A stretch of DNA of 57,178 nt from Segetibacter aerophilus (lineage in GTDB: Bacteria; Bacteroidota; Bacteroidia; Chitinophagales; Chitinophagaceae), in the NCBI RefSeq assembly GCF_007991655.1, contig NZ_BJYT01000030.1, positions 1 through 57,178 on the forward strand, in the 5' to 3' direction. The stretch's first letter is position 1. Each line of letters opens with the position of its first letter. Positions 25,014 through 35,200 of the stretch are shown one piece after another. A model generated the notes under the pieces. That model was given only the letters and a program-made list of their open reading frames with translations. It did no database searches and was not told the origin of the DNA. Made by a program: the position numbers and the translations under genes.

Positions 25014-25419
25014 TATTTTATTGATAGTAGCTGGTACTGAAAATAATATGCCCTACTTACATTGTAGAAACATAAGTAGCGGGCAATCCCCACCAAAACA
25101 AGGCGGCAAAAATAAACGAAAGGAAGTTAGGCAGTAACGTGACTTGAAAATGATGGGATGATTATAGAAAATGAGGTATAAAACATTCAAACTACAGAAC
25201 GACTGTTTGCGGGGAATTATAGGAAAGATTCGGGCTACAAGACCATTCCTACTAATAGAAATTCTCCTCACTACCGTGGGAAGCGATGCCATAACCAATT
25301 GCAGCTAACGGAAAACGACAGCATTTCGGCTGTCGTTTTTTTAAAGAGATTTAGCAAGTTCAGCGAAACTTATGGTATCGCGATCGCGAGTGTTTCCCTT
25401 TTCGATAGGTATGCTATAC
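25014..25419. other. Gene-free interval
   Basis: 406 bases between two minus-strand genes. It holds a hairpin at 25050-25084 (CTACTTA...TAAGTAG with GC-rich flanks) and a strong terminator at 25312-25342. I see no convincing coding frame. The segment from 25100 to 25300 shows nothing I can name. Confidence 0.6.
25312..25342. terminator. Rho-independent terminator (probably bidirectional)
   Basis: AAAACGACAGC (25312-25322) pairs perfectly with GCTGTCGTTTT (25329-25339) around the loop ATTTCG, and is followed by more T. Because of the A run at the other side it can also stop minus-strand transcripts. It lies about 80 bases downstream of the VOC gene on the minus strand. Confidence 0.8.
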
Positions 25420-25797
25420 TTAATCCTTCGGTTCCCACAATTGAATTTTGTTTCCTTCAGCGTCAAGAATATGCACAAATTTTCCATAGTCGTAACTTTC
25501 AATTGTATCAACTATAGTCACCCCTTCATTTCTCAATTCTTCGACTAGTGCCTCCAGATTGTCGACCCTGTAATTAATCATGAAATCCTTACCCGAGGGT
25601 TCGAAGTATTTCGTTGTTTCAGGAAACGGAGTCCATTGTGTCTGCCCTTTCTTTGTACTATCTGTTCCCTCAAACCAATCGAAGGTTGCACCATAGGAAT
25701 TAGTATCTAATCCCAAATGTTTCTGATACCACTCTGTTACTTTCTTAGGGTCTTTGCACTTAAAAAAGATACCACCAATGCCCGTTACTTTTTTCAT
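25420..25797 (-). CDS. VOC (glyoxalase/bleomycin resistance) superfamily protein
   Basis: Protein of 125 residues. KVTGIGGIFFKCKDPKKVTEWY near the start and the final strand IQLWEPKD are typical of the vicinal-oxygen-chelate fold; VHILDAEGNKIQLWEP carries the usual DPDGN-like metal-side loop with Glu at the end. The function could be a small lyase, dioxygenase or binding protein and cannot be named. The ATG at 25797 is chosen because the 23 residues upstream of it in frame do not look like protein; the longer form would start at 25866. Confidence 0.85.
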   Translation of the reverse strand: MKKVTGIGGIFFKCKDPKKVTEWYQKHLGLDTNSYGATFDWFEGTDSTKKGQTQWTPFPETTKYFEPSGKDFMINYRVDNLEALVEELRNEGVTIVDTIESYDYGKFVHILDAEGNKIQLWEPKD

Positions 25798-25885
25798 TTT
25801 TATTGTTTTTTCATTTGTTTGCCAAAATCGTTTAAAGTTCGAAACGTCAAAAAACACGGGGTACAAGGCCGACAGCTTGTTCTCC

Positions 25886-26236
25886 TTATTTCCTCAAGAT
25901 CTTCTCCATTGCTTTACCTTTTGCCAATTCATCAATCAACTTATCCAAATATCGAATCTTCTGTATCACGGGGTCTTCGATCTCTTCTACGCGATACCCG
26001 CAAATGACGCCCGTAATCTTCGAGACGTTTGGATTTAATTGTGGCGCCTCTGCAAAAAAGGTTTCAAAATCATTCTTATTATTAATCTGTTGTTGCAAGG
26101 TTTTTTTGTCATACCCTGTCAACCAAAAAATGACGGTGTCTACCTCTTCTTTTGTTCGCCCCTTTGCCTCTGCTTTTTTAATGTAGAGGGGATAGACCCT
26201 CGAAAAAAGGAGCGCATATATTCTATCTTTCTTCAT
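25886..26236 (-). CDS. DUF2200 family protein
   Basis: Protein of 116 residues matching the DUF2200 family: it starts [23 protein letters not shown], has VIFWLTGYD in the middle, and ends [32 protein letters not shown]. The family is small, cytoplasmic and mostly helical, with no known activity. It lies 88 bases upstream of the VOC gene on the same strand and may be co-transcribed with it. Confidence 0.85.
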   Translation of the reverse strand: MKKDRIYALLFSRVYPLYIKKAEAKGRTKEEVDTVIFWLTGYDKKTLQQQINNKNDFETFFAEAPQLNPNVSKITGVICGYRVEEIEDPVIQKIRYLDKLIDELAKGKAMEKILRK

Positions 26237-26506
26237 TTAAGTTGATCATAAATTATTAAACAAATAAGGGCTGCAGGGAAGTCTTAAATATACAGATGTT
26301 TTTGTTTGACAAAAAGACTCGCTCTCTAATAGACAGGTGATTTATTTCAAATAATAAAAGCATAACCGAAATCAGTTTTTTAATTTCGACACCGGGCTGC
26401 AGAATAGACATTTGCATCGCTAATGATAAAAAATAATGTGGAAATATCGAGGCCGGATCTTTATAGCTAATTAAAAAAATAAGATCATTATTAAACAGGA
26501 GAACAC

Positions 26507-27409
26507 ATGACAAAGCAGCGAATACTTTTTACGGGCGGATCGGGAAAAGCAGGGAAACACGTGATACCCTACCTTCTCGACCAGGGACATAGAGTGATGA
26601 ATGTAGACCTTGTTCCTTTGAATCACCCAGGGGTTGATAATCTAATAGCTGATATTACCGATTCCGGACAGGTGTTTAATGCGATGAGTTCGTATGCAGG
26701 GTTAGATGAGTTAGAGCCGGGCAATGGCGTACTACCATTTGATGCCGTAGTACATTTTGCGGCTATACCCAGGATCTTAATCAAACCTGATAATGAAACT
26801 TTTCGGGTCAATACCATAAGTACATATAATGTGATCGAAGCAGCAGTTAAACTTGGGATTAAAAAGATCGTCATTGCTTCATCAGAGACCACCTACGGCA
26901 TCTGTTTTTCAGACGGTAAAACCGATCCTCATGCGCTGCCTTTGGAGGAGGACTATGATGTTGATCCCATGGACAGCTATGGATTGTCGAAGGTTGTAAA
27001 TGAGAAAACTGCGCGCGCCTTCCAACGGCGCTCTGGCTTTGATATCTATGCTCTTCGTATTGGCAACGTGATTGAACCGCATGAATACGCAGAGCTCTTT
27101 CCGTCTTATTTTAAAAACCCTGAAGTGCGTCGCCGAAATGCCTTCTGCTATATTGATGCCCGTGATCTTGGACAGATAGTAGACTTATGCTTAAAAAAAG
27201 ATGGCCTTGGCTTTCAGATTTTCAATGCCGGAAACGATCACAACGGTGCCATTATACCTAGCAAAGAATTGGCTGAACGATTTTTTCCCGGTGTGCCCCT
27301 TACCCGTAATTTGGAGGAAAATGAAGCCCTTTTTTCAAATCGTAAAATTCGTGAAGTCTTGGGATTCAAAGAACAACACAACTGGCGGAAATACGTAAAA
27401 GCGGGCTAA
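26507..27409 (+). CDS. NAD-dependent epimerase/dehydratase (extended SDR)
   Basis: Protein of 300 residues. The Rossmann motif TGGSGKAG (9-16) and the catalytic Tyr158xxxLys162 in SYGLSK, with Ser125/Ser126 before it, mark an extended short-chain dehydrogenase that acts on sugars or sugar nucleotides. At 300 residues it is near the usual length. It is one of few genes here with a good Shine-Dalgarno site: AGGAG at 26497-26501, five bases from the ATG. It stands alone, 270 bases downstream of a divergent gene. Similar enzymes include uronate dehydrogenases and UDP-glucose 4-epimerases; the substrate is open. Confidence 0.88.
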   Translation: MTKQRILFTGGSGKAGKHVIPYLLDQGHRVMNVDLVPLNHPGVDNLIADITDSGQVFNAMSSYAGLDELEPGNGVLPFDAVVHFAAIPRILIKPDNETFRVNTISTYNVIEAAVKLGIKKIVIASSETTYGICFSDGKTDPHALPLEEDYDVDPMDSYGLSKVVNEKTARAFQRRSGFDIYALRIGNVIEPHEYAELFPSYFKNPEVRRRNAFCYIDARDLGQIVDLCLKKDGLGFQIFNAGNDHNGAIIPSKELAERFFPGVPLTRNLEENEALFSNRKIREVLGFKEQHNWRKYVKAG

Positions 27410-27509
27410 CGGCTAGTTTTGTTAAGCATAGTAAAACGCAGACTCATACTTTTCCCTTAACAGAGGGTGCAATGTTTTTTTGGGCCGAGCTGAATTACTA
27501 CTATTACCA

Positions 27510-27542
27510 TTGTTGCGTCGCACCCTTTTACTGTTTGTACAG
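27510..27542. repeat. Palindromic repeat copy (GTTGCGTCGCAC ... TTGTACA)
   Basis: GTTGCGTCGCAC at 27512-27523 is followed by TTGTACA at 27535-27541. Same family as the copies at 14144 and 56757. A flanking GAATTACTAC (27491-27500) is similar to GAAATTACTAC beside the 14144 copy. It lies between the convergent epimerase and DUF4199 genes. Confidence 0.65.
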
Positions 27543-27605
27543 CACGCAGCTTTTAACCCCCTACGTGTTCGCTAAGCGTTGCTAAGTAATTTTTACTGGT
27601 GCTCT

Positions 27606-28151
27606 TTATGCTACGGCTACCTCTGCTTCGCGTTTTTTGCGTTTTAGAATAAAGGCACAGATAATTGATACCAACATTCCCACCGGCAAGATCTCAGCAT
27701 AAGTCATCAGCGTGAAATACAACGGGCTGCGATAAAGCTGTTTATAACTCTCCATTTCAGCTTTTGTTTCTTCTAATTGTACAGCGGTAGTGCCCGGTTC
27801 CGCGTGTTTTATCATTTGCTCTGCATAGCGATCCATATAGTCGGGCATGTACAGGTTGTACAGTAGTGCCCATGCAACTACATACATCGTTGAAGCAATT
27901 AAAGCAATGAGCAAACCAATACGGAATGCCTTACCAAAAGAGATTGTCCCGGCGTTTTCGTTGTCGCGATAACGCTTTACGCCGACATAAATAAGCGCAA
28001 AAGCAATCAGCATAGAAAGATAGCCGATGACCATTGCACTACTATTTGATACCCGGCCGGGGTTATTGCGGTAGTAAACCATAGAGGTTGTCATAATAGC
28101 CGTCACGATAAGGCCGGAAATAATTCCGTAGGTAAGTACTGTTTTTTTCAT
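27606..28151 (-). CDS. DUF4199 membrane protein
   Basis: Integral membrane protein of 181 residues with four helices (about 5-25, 38-60, 75-97, 146-166) and a polar, helical periplasmic loop between helices 3 and 4 (about 100-145). This is the DUF4199 layout, a Bacteroidota family of unknown function. The start MKKTVLTYGIISGLIV is typical. It follows a membrane LuxR-type regulator after 106 bases; this pairing suggests co-expression. Confidence 0.85.
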   Translation of the reverse strand: MKKTVLTYGIISGLIVTAIMTTSMVYYRNNPGRVSNSSAMVIGYLSMLIAFALIYVGVKRYRDNENAGTISFGKAFRIGLLIALIASTMYVVAWALLYNLYMPDYMDRYAEQMIKHAEPGTTAVQLEETKAEMESYKQLYRSPLYFTLMTYAEILPVGMLVSIICAFILKRKKREAEVAVA

Positions 28152-28257
28152 GGTGCTTGTTTTTTCGTCGGCAAAGTGGTTAAAATTCTACAGAGCTGGG
28201 TCATACTTTCGGGTGAATTTAGCGGCAGCAACAGGTTTTCATGCTTTAGTATGACGA

Positions 28258-28743
28258 TCAATTTATAATATTCAGCTGCTTTGCTTTTCCAACGGCCTGG
28301 GTTCGTCGCTTTACATCTAATTTTTCAAACAGTTTCGACGTGTGCGTTTTCACGGTATTGAGTGAAACAAAAAGCCGTTCAGCAATCTCCTGGTTGCTAA
28401 GCCCATCCGCCATTAAAACAAGCACTTCAAGTTCACGGGTACTTAATCCCAACTTTGCCCGTTCTGCTTCGTTTACCTCCGCTGACGGAGTCGCTACAAC
28501 GTGCACCTCTTTCTCTACTACAATTGTTTCAATCTGCGTCTTCACTTTTGGCCGCATAAGCCTGCTGGCGAGCCAGATGCCAAGGAGAGTAAACAAGATG
28601 GCTATGGTAGCAATATAAATTTCGAAAGAATTTCTAAGTAGCAAAAAGCGGTATTCGACCACCTGCAGCAATACAAGCACGGCCGCCATCGAAAAACCGT
28701 ATAACAGCGCGTGCCTATACCGTTGAATGAACTTCAAAAACAT
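28258..28743 (-). CDS. Membrane-anchored LuxR-type transcriptional regulator
   Basis: Protein of 161 residues. Two N-terminal helices (about 12-30 and 41-60) anchor a cytoplasmic linker and a C-terminal GerE/LuxR helix-turn-helix: LSTRELEVLVLMADGLSNQ (100-118), then EIAERLFVSLNTVKTHTSKLFEKL. No receiver domain is present, so the signal, if any, comes through the membrane part. Likely target or partner: the downstream DUF4199 gene. Confidence 0.88.
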   Translation of the reverse strand: MFLKFIQRYRHALLYGFSMAAVLVLLQVVEYRFLLLRNSFEIYIATIAILFTLLGIWLASRLMRPKVKTQIETIVVEKEVHVVATPSAEVNEAERAKLGLSTRELEVLVLMADGLSNQEIAERLFVSLNTVKTHTSKLFEKLDVKRRTQAVGKAKQLNIIN

Positions 28744-28929
28744 GGACGTAGGAGTTGAAAAAATGTCATTGAATATACGATATCGAGGGCTAATGCGGCC
28801 CTCCTACTTTGAACCTTTTTTGAATGAAAAACCCAAAATGAAGAGATCATTTGTTTGAAGATTTGATCAACAAAAAAGATCATCAGCAGTACATTTTATT
28901 GCCCTATATTAGCTGAATTTCGTCTTTTA

Positions 28930-30162
28930 ATGAAACTTACATACGTAACGCTCTTAGCTTGTCTTGGTCTGCTCGTTGTTCTAGGGGCGTGTAAACGCAC
29001 GTCAGATTTGCCGATTGAAGTTGTTCAGCCCGATGAGCCGGTAGCAGTAGTGCCGGACTCGGTCTTTCAAGGTCCGCTAATTATCACCTCCGGTGGAAAG
29101 TACACGGGTAACTACAAAAGCTCCGACTCAAAAATACCGGCAATCTCAATATATACAACTGAACCGGTAGAACTTACAAATTGCCTGATCGTTGGAGCAG
29201 GAGACCTGATCAAATGTGTTGAAGCAACAAACCTCAACATTCACCATAATAATTTTTACGGACTTCCTCCCAACCTCAATGACCAATGGGGACGGGTCCT
29301 CAACGACTACCGACCTCATACCTTGGTTTTTGAACATAATTTTGTAGAACACACCGGCGGTATTTTGTTAGATCATAAAGACACGGCCGCTAATGCTGTC
29401 ATTACCGTAACCATTCGATATAACATTATACGCAACACTGACAAAAGGAAATCAGACTTAACAGGTGGCGAAGAAAGATCGGCAATACAGTTCAATACGG
29501 TAGCGAAAGTAGGCGGCGAAATTAGCTGGAACCAGTTTGAGAATCTCCCTAACAGGTCTTTCCTGCTACACAATATAAACCTGTATAATAGCGGTGGCAA
29601 AAGCGGTGAGCCGTATCTTATTCATGATAACTATATAAAGGGAGCCTACCCTTTCCCCCTCGACGCGAATTATTATGTAGGTAGCGGTATAACGGCCGAC
29701 GGTGATGCAAGTTCGAACACAATGGAAACCATGTCACAGTTTGTGAATGCATACAATAACCAGGTAATCAGCACCTGTAACGCAGGTATGAACATCGCGG
29801 GTGGGCACGATATTCACTTTTACAACAATACAATTATCAGCAGCGGTAAGTACTCCAATGGAGCCCGCTCCGACCGTTTCTGGGGTGGGTGCTGTATGTG
29901 GAATGCTGCACAGGTACCGGCAGCTTTTTTCATCAATAATTCTATTAAAGACAATACCATTGGCTATGTAAGTACCGATCGTGTTTTTCCTCAACCGGTA
30001 CGCCAGGATTTTGTGGTGGTTCCGGGTAATATTTTATCCGTTCGCCCTAATGATAACATTGCATTGCCAAACCCTATTACCCTGGAGGTTGAGAATGCTG
30101 AACTTCCCAAATGGAAAGCAAAACTTACTGCAAATAATATAGTACTGGGCAACGTTCGGTAA
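28930..30162 (+). CDS. Right-handed beta-helix lipoprotein
   Basis: Secreted lipoprotein of 410 residues. The signal peptide ends LVVLGAC (lipobox with Cys21), so it is lipid-anchored, probably to the outer membrane. The mature part has repeated short strands ending in Asn (HHNNFYGL, EHNFVEHTGG, RYNIIRNT, YNNTIISSG), the pattern of a parallel beta-helix as in polysaccharide lyases and periplasmic carbohydrate-binding proteins. A lyase active site cannot be assigned. It faces the SusD gene across a 716-base gap. The last 33 bases of the gene (30130-30162) are part of a 175-bp tandem duplication. Confidence 0.8.
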   Translation: MKLTYVTLLACLGLLVVLGACKRTSDLPIEVVQPDEPVAVVPDSVFQGPLIITSGGKYTGNYKSSDSKIPAISIYTTEPVELTNCLIVGAGDLIKCVEATNLNIHHNNFYGLPPNLNDQWGRVLNDYRPHTLVFEHNFVEHTGGILLDHKDTAANAVITVTIRYNIIRNTDKRKSDLTGGEERSAIQFNTVAKVGGEISWNQFENLPNRSFLLHNINLYNSGGKSGEPYLIHDNYIKGAYPFPLDANYYVGSGITADGDASSNTMETMSQFVNAYNNQVISTCNAGMNIAGGHDIHFYNNTIISSGKYSNGARSDRFWGGCCMWNAAQVPAAFFINNSIKDNTIGYVSTDRVFPQPVRQDFVVVPGNILSVRPNDNIALPNPITLEVENAELPKWKAKLTANNIVLGNVR

Positions 30163-30479
30163 ACTGTCTTTCAAGCTTTGATGCATTTGTGGCAGAATTT
30201 ATAAATTTCCCAAATGCCAATAGCGTTTATTTTTCAAATACCGACACAGTCTGGGTTTCCATTTGCCTCCGTAGTTGTCCTGCGGAACACTACGGAGAGC
30301 CGGGGCAAATAATATAGTACTGGGCAACGTTCGGTAAACTGTCTTTCAAGCTTTGATGCATTTGTGGCAGAATTTATAAATTTCCCAAATGCCAATAGCG
30401 TTTATTTTTCAAATACCGACACAGTCTGGATTTCCATTTGCCTCCGTAGTTGTCCTGCGGAACACTACGGAGAGCCGGG
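30130..30479. repeat. 175-bp tandem duplication with hairpin, two copies
   Basis: Copies at 30130-30304 and 30305-30479 differ at one base by eye (G at 30255, A at 30430). Copy 1 starts inside the last codons of the beta-helix lipoprotein gene, so copy 2 carries a detached piece of that gene end plus its stop. Each copy contains the inverted repeat CTCCGTAGT/ACTACGGAG (30267-30275 with 30289-30297; 30442-30450 with 30464-30472). This fills half of the 716-base gap 30163-30878; the rest (30480-30790) holds nothing I can name. Confidence 0.95.
30267..30297. terminator. Strong hairpin downstream of the beta-helix lipoprotein (duplicated at 30442-30472)
   Basis: Nine-base stem CTCCGTAGT/ACTACGGAG with an inner TCC/GGA pairing. 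There is no clear T run after it, so it is a terminator-like or mRNA-stabilising hairpin rather than a classical terminator. Confidence 0.45.
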
Positions 30480-30793
30480 TCGTAGATGCAAATGGGAAGT
30501 TTTGCTATGAAAACTATTAGTCTTTCCCCGGAGCGGCTTCACCTGGTTATAAAAAAATTTAAATAAAGAAAGTTGCTTGTAGTTTGACGGACGCTCTTCG
30601 TCTATACTGTAAAACCTTATTTTTTAACTCATTTGCTGTTATTCACATGTTTTAACACCCTCCACCTCTCTGCCCGTGCGGGTATTCCTTGCAGCGCTGC
30701 CGCTCCAAGACAACTACGACCGCGGTACAAGTTGTTGACCCTTGCTCCCTCGTAACTCCACAATGCTTAATTGAAACCCTGCCTCCGACCTAA

Positions 30794-30827
30794 AATAACA
30801 AAAGCTACCGAAGTAGCTTTTGTTATT
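30794..30827. terminator. Terminator of the SusC/SusD operon
   Basis: AATAACAAAAGCTAC pairs perfectly over 15 bases with GTAGCTTTTGTTATT around the tetraloop CGAA. It lies about 50 bases after the SusD stop on the minus strand. The A/T-rich outer part gives a U run in both directions. Confidence 0.85.
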
Positions 30828-30843
30828 CATAATCGATTGCAGA

Positions 30844-30862
30844 GGCTTCGACAAGCTCAGCC
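30844..30862. repeat. Small dispersed hairpin GGCTTCGACAAGCTCAGCC
   Basis: The ends GGCT and AGCC pair. From memory this word is frequent between genes in Bacteroidota genomes; only this one copy is seen here. It lies directly after the SusD stop. Confidence 0.35.
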
Positions 30863-30878
30863 TAACATCGTTCCGGGC

Positions 30879-32252
30879 TTAATACCCTTCATTCTGCCAC
30901 CCTGACTGGTTGGTAATATTTTGTATTTCCGTCTGCGGAATGGGGTAATATCTTCTAAAATTATTTACGAGTGGAAATATAGCGGGCATTTGGCCGGTAC
31001 GAACGATATCGAACCACCGATCTAATTCTAATGCAAGTTCAAGCCTCCTCTCTTTATACACCGCAGTTCGGAAACTAGCCTGGCTCGTTAATGTAGCTGT
31101 TGTAAGCGGCGTAAGGCCGGCGTTGGTTCGTACCGCATTAAGGGCCATTAATGCGGCTGTATTTGGATAACTGATTTCATTGAGTGCTTCGGCATAAATC
31201 AGCATGGCTTCAGCGCAACGAACAATGGGTATGTCCATGCTCGTTTCATTATTAACTGCAGGTCCATTGAATTTGACCGGCCTTTCTCCGCTCGCCGGCG
31301 TTGGAGCAACCAGCGCTTTCCTATTATCATTGGGCTCGAATAGTGATTGCGGCAGGATGATCGCATTATTGCCTCCTACATTTCTAAACCGGTTGTCCTG
31401 GTTAGCCGATTCGCCAACACCACCGAGGAGAAACCTTGCAGCAAAAAGCACGTCTTTGCTGGTCTTCATCGCATTTGGAAAGGTGAGGGGTTGTGGTACC
31501 AGCGACACTACTGTTCCGGCAGTGATGGCATCAACCAGCGGCTGAATAGTAGATACGACTAGATCCCACTTTTTCTGGTACAAGTAAACCTTCGCCAACA
31601 AACCCCTTGCTGCATAGCTGGTAGCCCTGCCGCGTTGGGCATCGGGCCAGGTGGTTGGTAAACTATTAACAGCAAGAGTAAGATCTGAAATGATCTGGGC
31701 ATAAATAGCCGTAGTATCGGCCCTTGTATTACTTCTTGCATCGGCACTTGCTTGTGGCTTAGTAATCAGTGGAAGCTTGCCCCATAGCCTCGTGGCATTG
31801 AAATAATTCAATGCGCGAAGAAATGAAGCCTCTCCAATAATTTGCTTCTTTCTAATGGAATCCATCGTTATTTCAGGCGCTCTGTTCAAGACTACGTTGC
31901 AGCGATAGATGGCTTTGAAATGGGCGAGCCACGTTTCTGTTACCAGCGTATTATCGGGTCTTTCAGAAAAAGACTCAAGTTGGTAACGCACTCCGCCACT
32001 AGCGCCCTGGTCGTTATCTTCCATGTTGTCGCTGCGAATTTCACTGAGGGAAATGAGGTTCCTTCCATAAAGGCCAAGATCCTGCAGCGCGTCATAGCAA
32101 GCCGTCAATCCTCCCTGGAGACCTTTTTCATCTACGTAAAAGTTGTTTTCGGTTGGTGAGTCAATGGGCTTTAAGTCCAGGAATTTTTTGCATGAGCCCA
32201 GCATAATAGCTGAGGCGGTAAAGAATAATATATAGCTTTTGTAATTTTTCAT
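30879..32252 (-). CDS. SusD/RagB-family nutrient-binding outer-membrane lipoprotein
   Basis: Protein of 457 residues. The signal peptide ends IMLGSC (lipobox, Cys21). The N-terminal part LDLKPIDSPTENNFY and the helical TPR-like middle (SFLRALNYFNATRLWGKLPL) are SusD hallmarks, and it ends with YPIPQTEIQNITNQSGWQN, the standard C-terminal pattern. SusD proteins form the lid over the SusC channel and bind oligosaccharides or peptides at the cell surface. It follows SusC after 11 bases, an operon. No glycosidase, sigma/anti-sigma or hybrid regulator gene is adjacent, so the substrate is unclear. Confidence 0.95.
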   Translation of the reverse strand: MKNYKSYILFFTASAIMLGSCKKFLDLKPIDSPTENNFYVDEKGLQGGLTACYDALQDLGLYGRNLISLSEIRSDNMEDNDQGASGGVRYQLESFSERPDNTLVTETWLAHFKAIYRCNVVLNRAPEITMDSIRKKQIIGEASFLRALNYFNATRLWGKLPLITKPQASADARSNTRADTTAIYAQIISDLTLAVNSLPTTWPDAQRGRATSYAARGLLAKVYLYQKKWDLVVSTIQPLVDAITAGTVVSLVPQPLTFPNAMKTSKDVLFAARFLLGGVGESANQDNRFRNVGGNNAIILPQSLFEPNDNRKALVAPTPASGERPVKFNGPAVNNETSMDIPIVRCAEAMLIYAEALNEISYPNTAALMALNAVRTNAGLTPLTTATLTSQASFRTAVYKERRLELALELDRWFDIVRTGQMPAIFPLVNNFRRYYPIPQTEIQNITNQSGWQNEGY

Positions 32253-32263
32253 TACTTGAAATT

Positions 32264-35200
32264 TTATAGGGTAACATTAATGCCTACAGAAACAGTTTTC
32301 GAAGTCGGGTAAACACCATAATCTTCACCGGCTGTTGTAGTAGCTGTACGATTGGAAACTTCTGGATTGTAGCCGAGGTATTTAGTAAAAGTGAACGGAT
32401 TTTGTAAACTCACATAAAGCCTTGCCCTGGTCATGCCCATACTTTGTAACCTGTTTCCACGCAGGGAATAGCCCAGAGTAATATTTCTAATCCTCAGGTA
32501 ACTTCCATCCTCCACATGCCATGAAGAAGTAATACCGTTTTGTCCTTTACCAACCCTGTTAGCCCTCACATTTTGGCCACTTCCAGGATCGGATTCTGAC
32601 TTCCACCGGTTAACTGCGCCTGCATAATTATTCATGTTTCCTTCGTGATTATAAAAATACCTGCGAGCCAGGTTAAGAATTTTGTTTCCGTATACTCCTT
32701 GTAAAGAAGCCCCGAGGTCAAAACCTTTCCAGGCAAGATCTGTCGCAAAGCCATAAGTGTATTTTGGTTGATAGCTTCCAACGATGACGCGGTCTTTAGT
32801 GAGATCAATGACTTTATCACCATCTGCATCTACAAACTTAAAGTCACCCGGCTTTGAAGTTGCCAGATCATAGTTGCTTGCCGCATCAATAAAATGAGGA
32901 TAGCCGTTTACTTCTGCCTGTGTCTTAAACACACCGTCTTGTTTCGGCAAAAAGTAAGAACCTATTGGCTGCCCCACCCGGGTGATAAAGTAGGCGTTTG
33001 CTACAGAACCTGTATTAATAATATCGGCGTTGCCCGGACCCAGTTCGACGACTTTGTTTTTGTTCGTAGAAAAGTTTGCAGATGCATTCCAGGTTAGGCT
33101 GCCAAGTCTTTGTCTTGTTCCCAGGGTCACTTCAAACCCTTTGTTGTTTACTTTGCCGATGTTCACCAGTTCAGTACTAAAGCCAGTTGAAAGTGGAACG
33201 GGAACATTTAGCAGCAGGTCGGTGGTATTGCTATTATAGTAATCAAATGAGAAAGTCAGGTTGTTGTCGAACAATCCACCATCGAGCCCCAGGTTCGCCT
33301 GTGCTGTTTTCTCCCAACTCAAATTCGGATTAGGCTGGCTGCTTGGTGCTGCCCCATTTACAGAACCAGGTGTGCTTCCCCCAAATACATACGCATAGTA
33401 CGATAATGAACCTAAGGCCCCATAGTTAGGTATTTTGAAATTTCCCGTCAGACCATAGCTGGCTCTTAATTTCAAATCTGAAAAAACCTTTGAGTCCTTA
33501 AGGAATGCTTCATCAGATAACCTCCAGCCTGCAGATACAGAAGGAAAATAACCCCAGCGATTGTTGCTTCCAAACTTCGACGACCCATCAGCTCTCATCG
33601 AGGCAGTAAGCAAATATCTTCCCATATAATTATATTGGATCCTGGCTATTCCGGACGCTAGAGTCCATTGACTTTGAAAAGAATTTCCTGCCGTAACAAT
33701 TCCTGCATTTAAGGTCGGGATCTGGTTGCTGATGAACCCGGAAGAAGCAAATGCGTAATTGCTTTTCGCATCATCTTTTTGAATAGACCATCCACCCAGT
33801 AATGAGAAAGTATGTTCCTTAATTTTTTTGTTGTAAGTCAAAGTTTGTTCAACCAGCCAGTTTAGAGAATTGCCTGTTTCTGATGAACCTGTTGCAACCG
33901 ACTCTGGGTTACCTGCTGTATTCGCCACAGGAATGTTAGAAGGCCTGAATTTATCGGTACGATAGTTAAACAAATCGTAGCCAACGGTAATCCGGTACCT
34001 CAGATCTTGCGTAAATGCCGCTTCTGCGAAAATGTTCCCAAGCATTCGGATAGAGTTTACATTGAACTTTTGCATAGTTGCAAGTGCTACCGGGTTCCAT
34101 GCCTGTGTCTGGTTATTTCCACTAACGACAGTGCCATTAGGAAGGGTTGTTTTTGCGTCGCCATTCCAGGAGTTTTCGGCAAAGCTATAAGACCCATCAG
34201 GATTATAAACCGGCCAGATCGGCGAGTAATGCAAAGCGGATGCAACCACACCACCACCTTCAGGGCTGGCATAGGTACCGTCGCTGTTTACCCTTTTTTC
34301 AGTGGTAGCAGATGGATTAAAATTTAGTCCGAACTTAAAAATGCCTTTGTTACCATCGAGGTTTATGCGAGCACCGTAACGCTTAAAATTGGTATTGATA
34401 ATAATGCCGTCCTGGTTCAAAAACTCCAGCGAAGTATAGTAACGTAAATTATCTGAGCCGCCAGACACCGATACTGAATGATCCTGCATTAAAGCTTTCC
34501 TGTAGATTTCGTTCTGCCAGTCTGTATTTACAAGACCGGGAGTTCCATTTAGATAAGGAAGTACTTCAACCGGAATAATGGTATTTGTGTTATTAGCAGT
34601 GTTGATCAACCTTGTAGGATTGTCGTCATTTAGTGTGAAATTGACGGGAGCTAATCCCGTTGCCTGCCGCCGCAAATTATTAGACACCATTTGATCTGAG
34701 TAGGCATTGTTTCTTGCATCCCTCACCAGGGATGCGTATCCATAAGCGTCGAGCATATCAATTTTATGCGCCACACTTTGTACACCCACCATTGTGTTTA
34801 CAGATACAACCGGCGCTCCTCTCTTGCCTTGCTTTGTAGTGATAATCACCACCCCGTTCGATCCCCGGGATCCATAGATTGCTGCTGAGGATGCGTCTTT
34901 CAACACTTCTATAGACTCGATATCGTACGTATTCAGCGTATTAAGATTGTTTGCTGAAGTAGGCACATTATCTATCACGTACAGCGGCTCCGTACCAGCC
35001 GTAATTGTTCCCACACCTCTAACCTTAATGGATAAGGGTGTACCAGGCTGTCCACTACCCTGCACAACCTGCACACCAGTCATTTTTCCAACCATGGCTT
35101 CAGCCACATTATTGACCGGTTGATTTTCCATATCCTTTGCCCGCATGCCTACCACCGCTGTAGTAACATCCCTCCTGCGCTGACTACCATATCCGACAAC

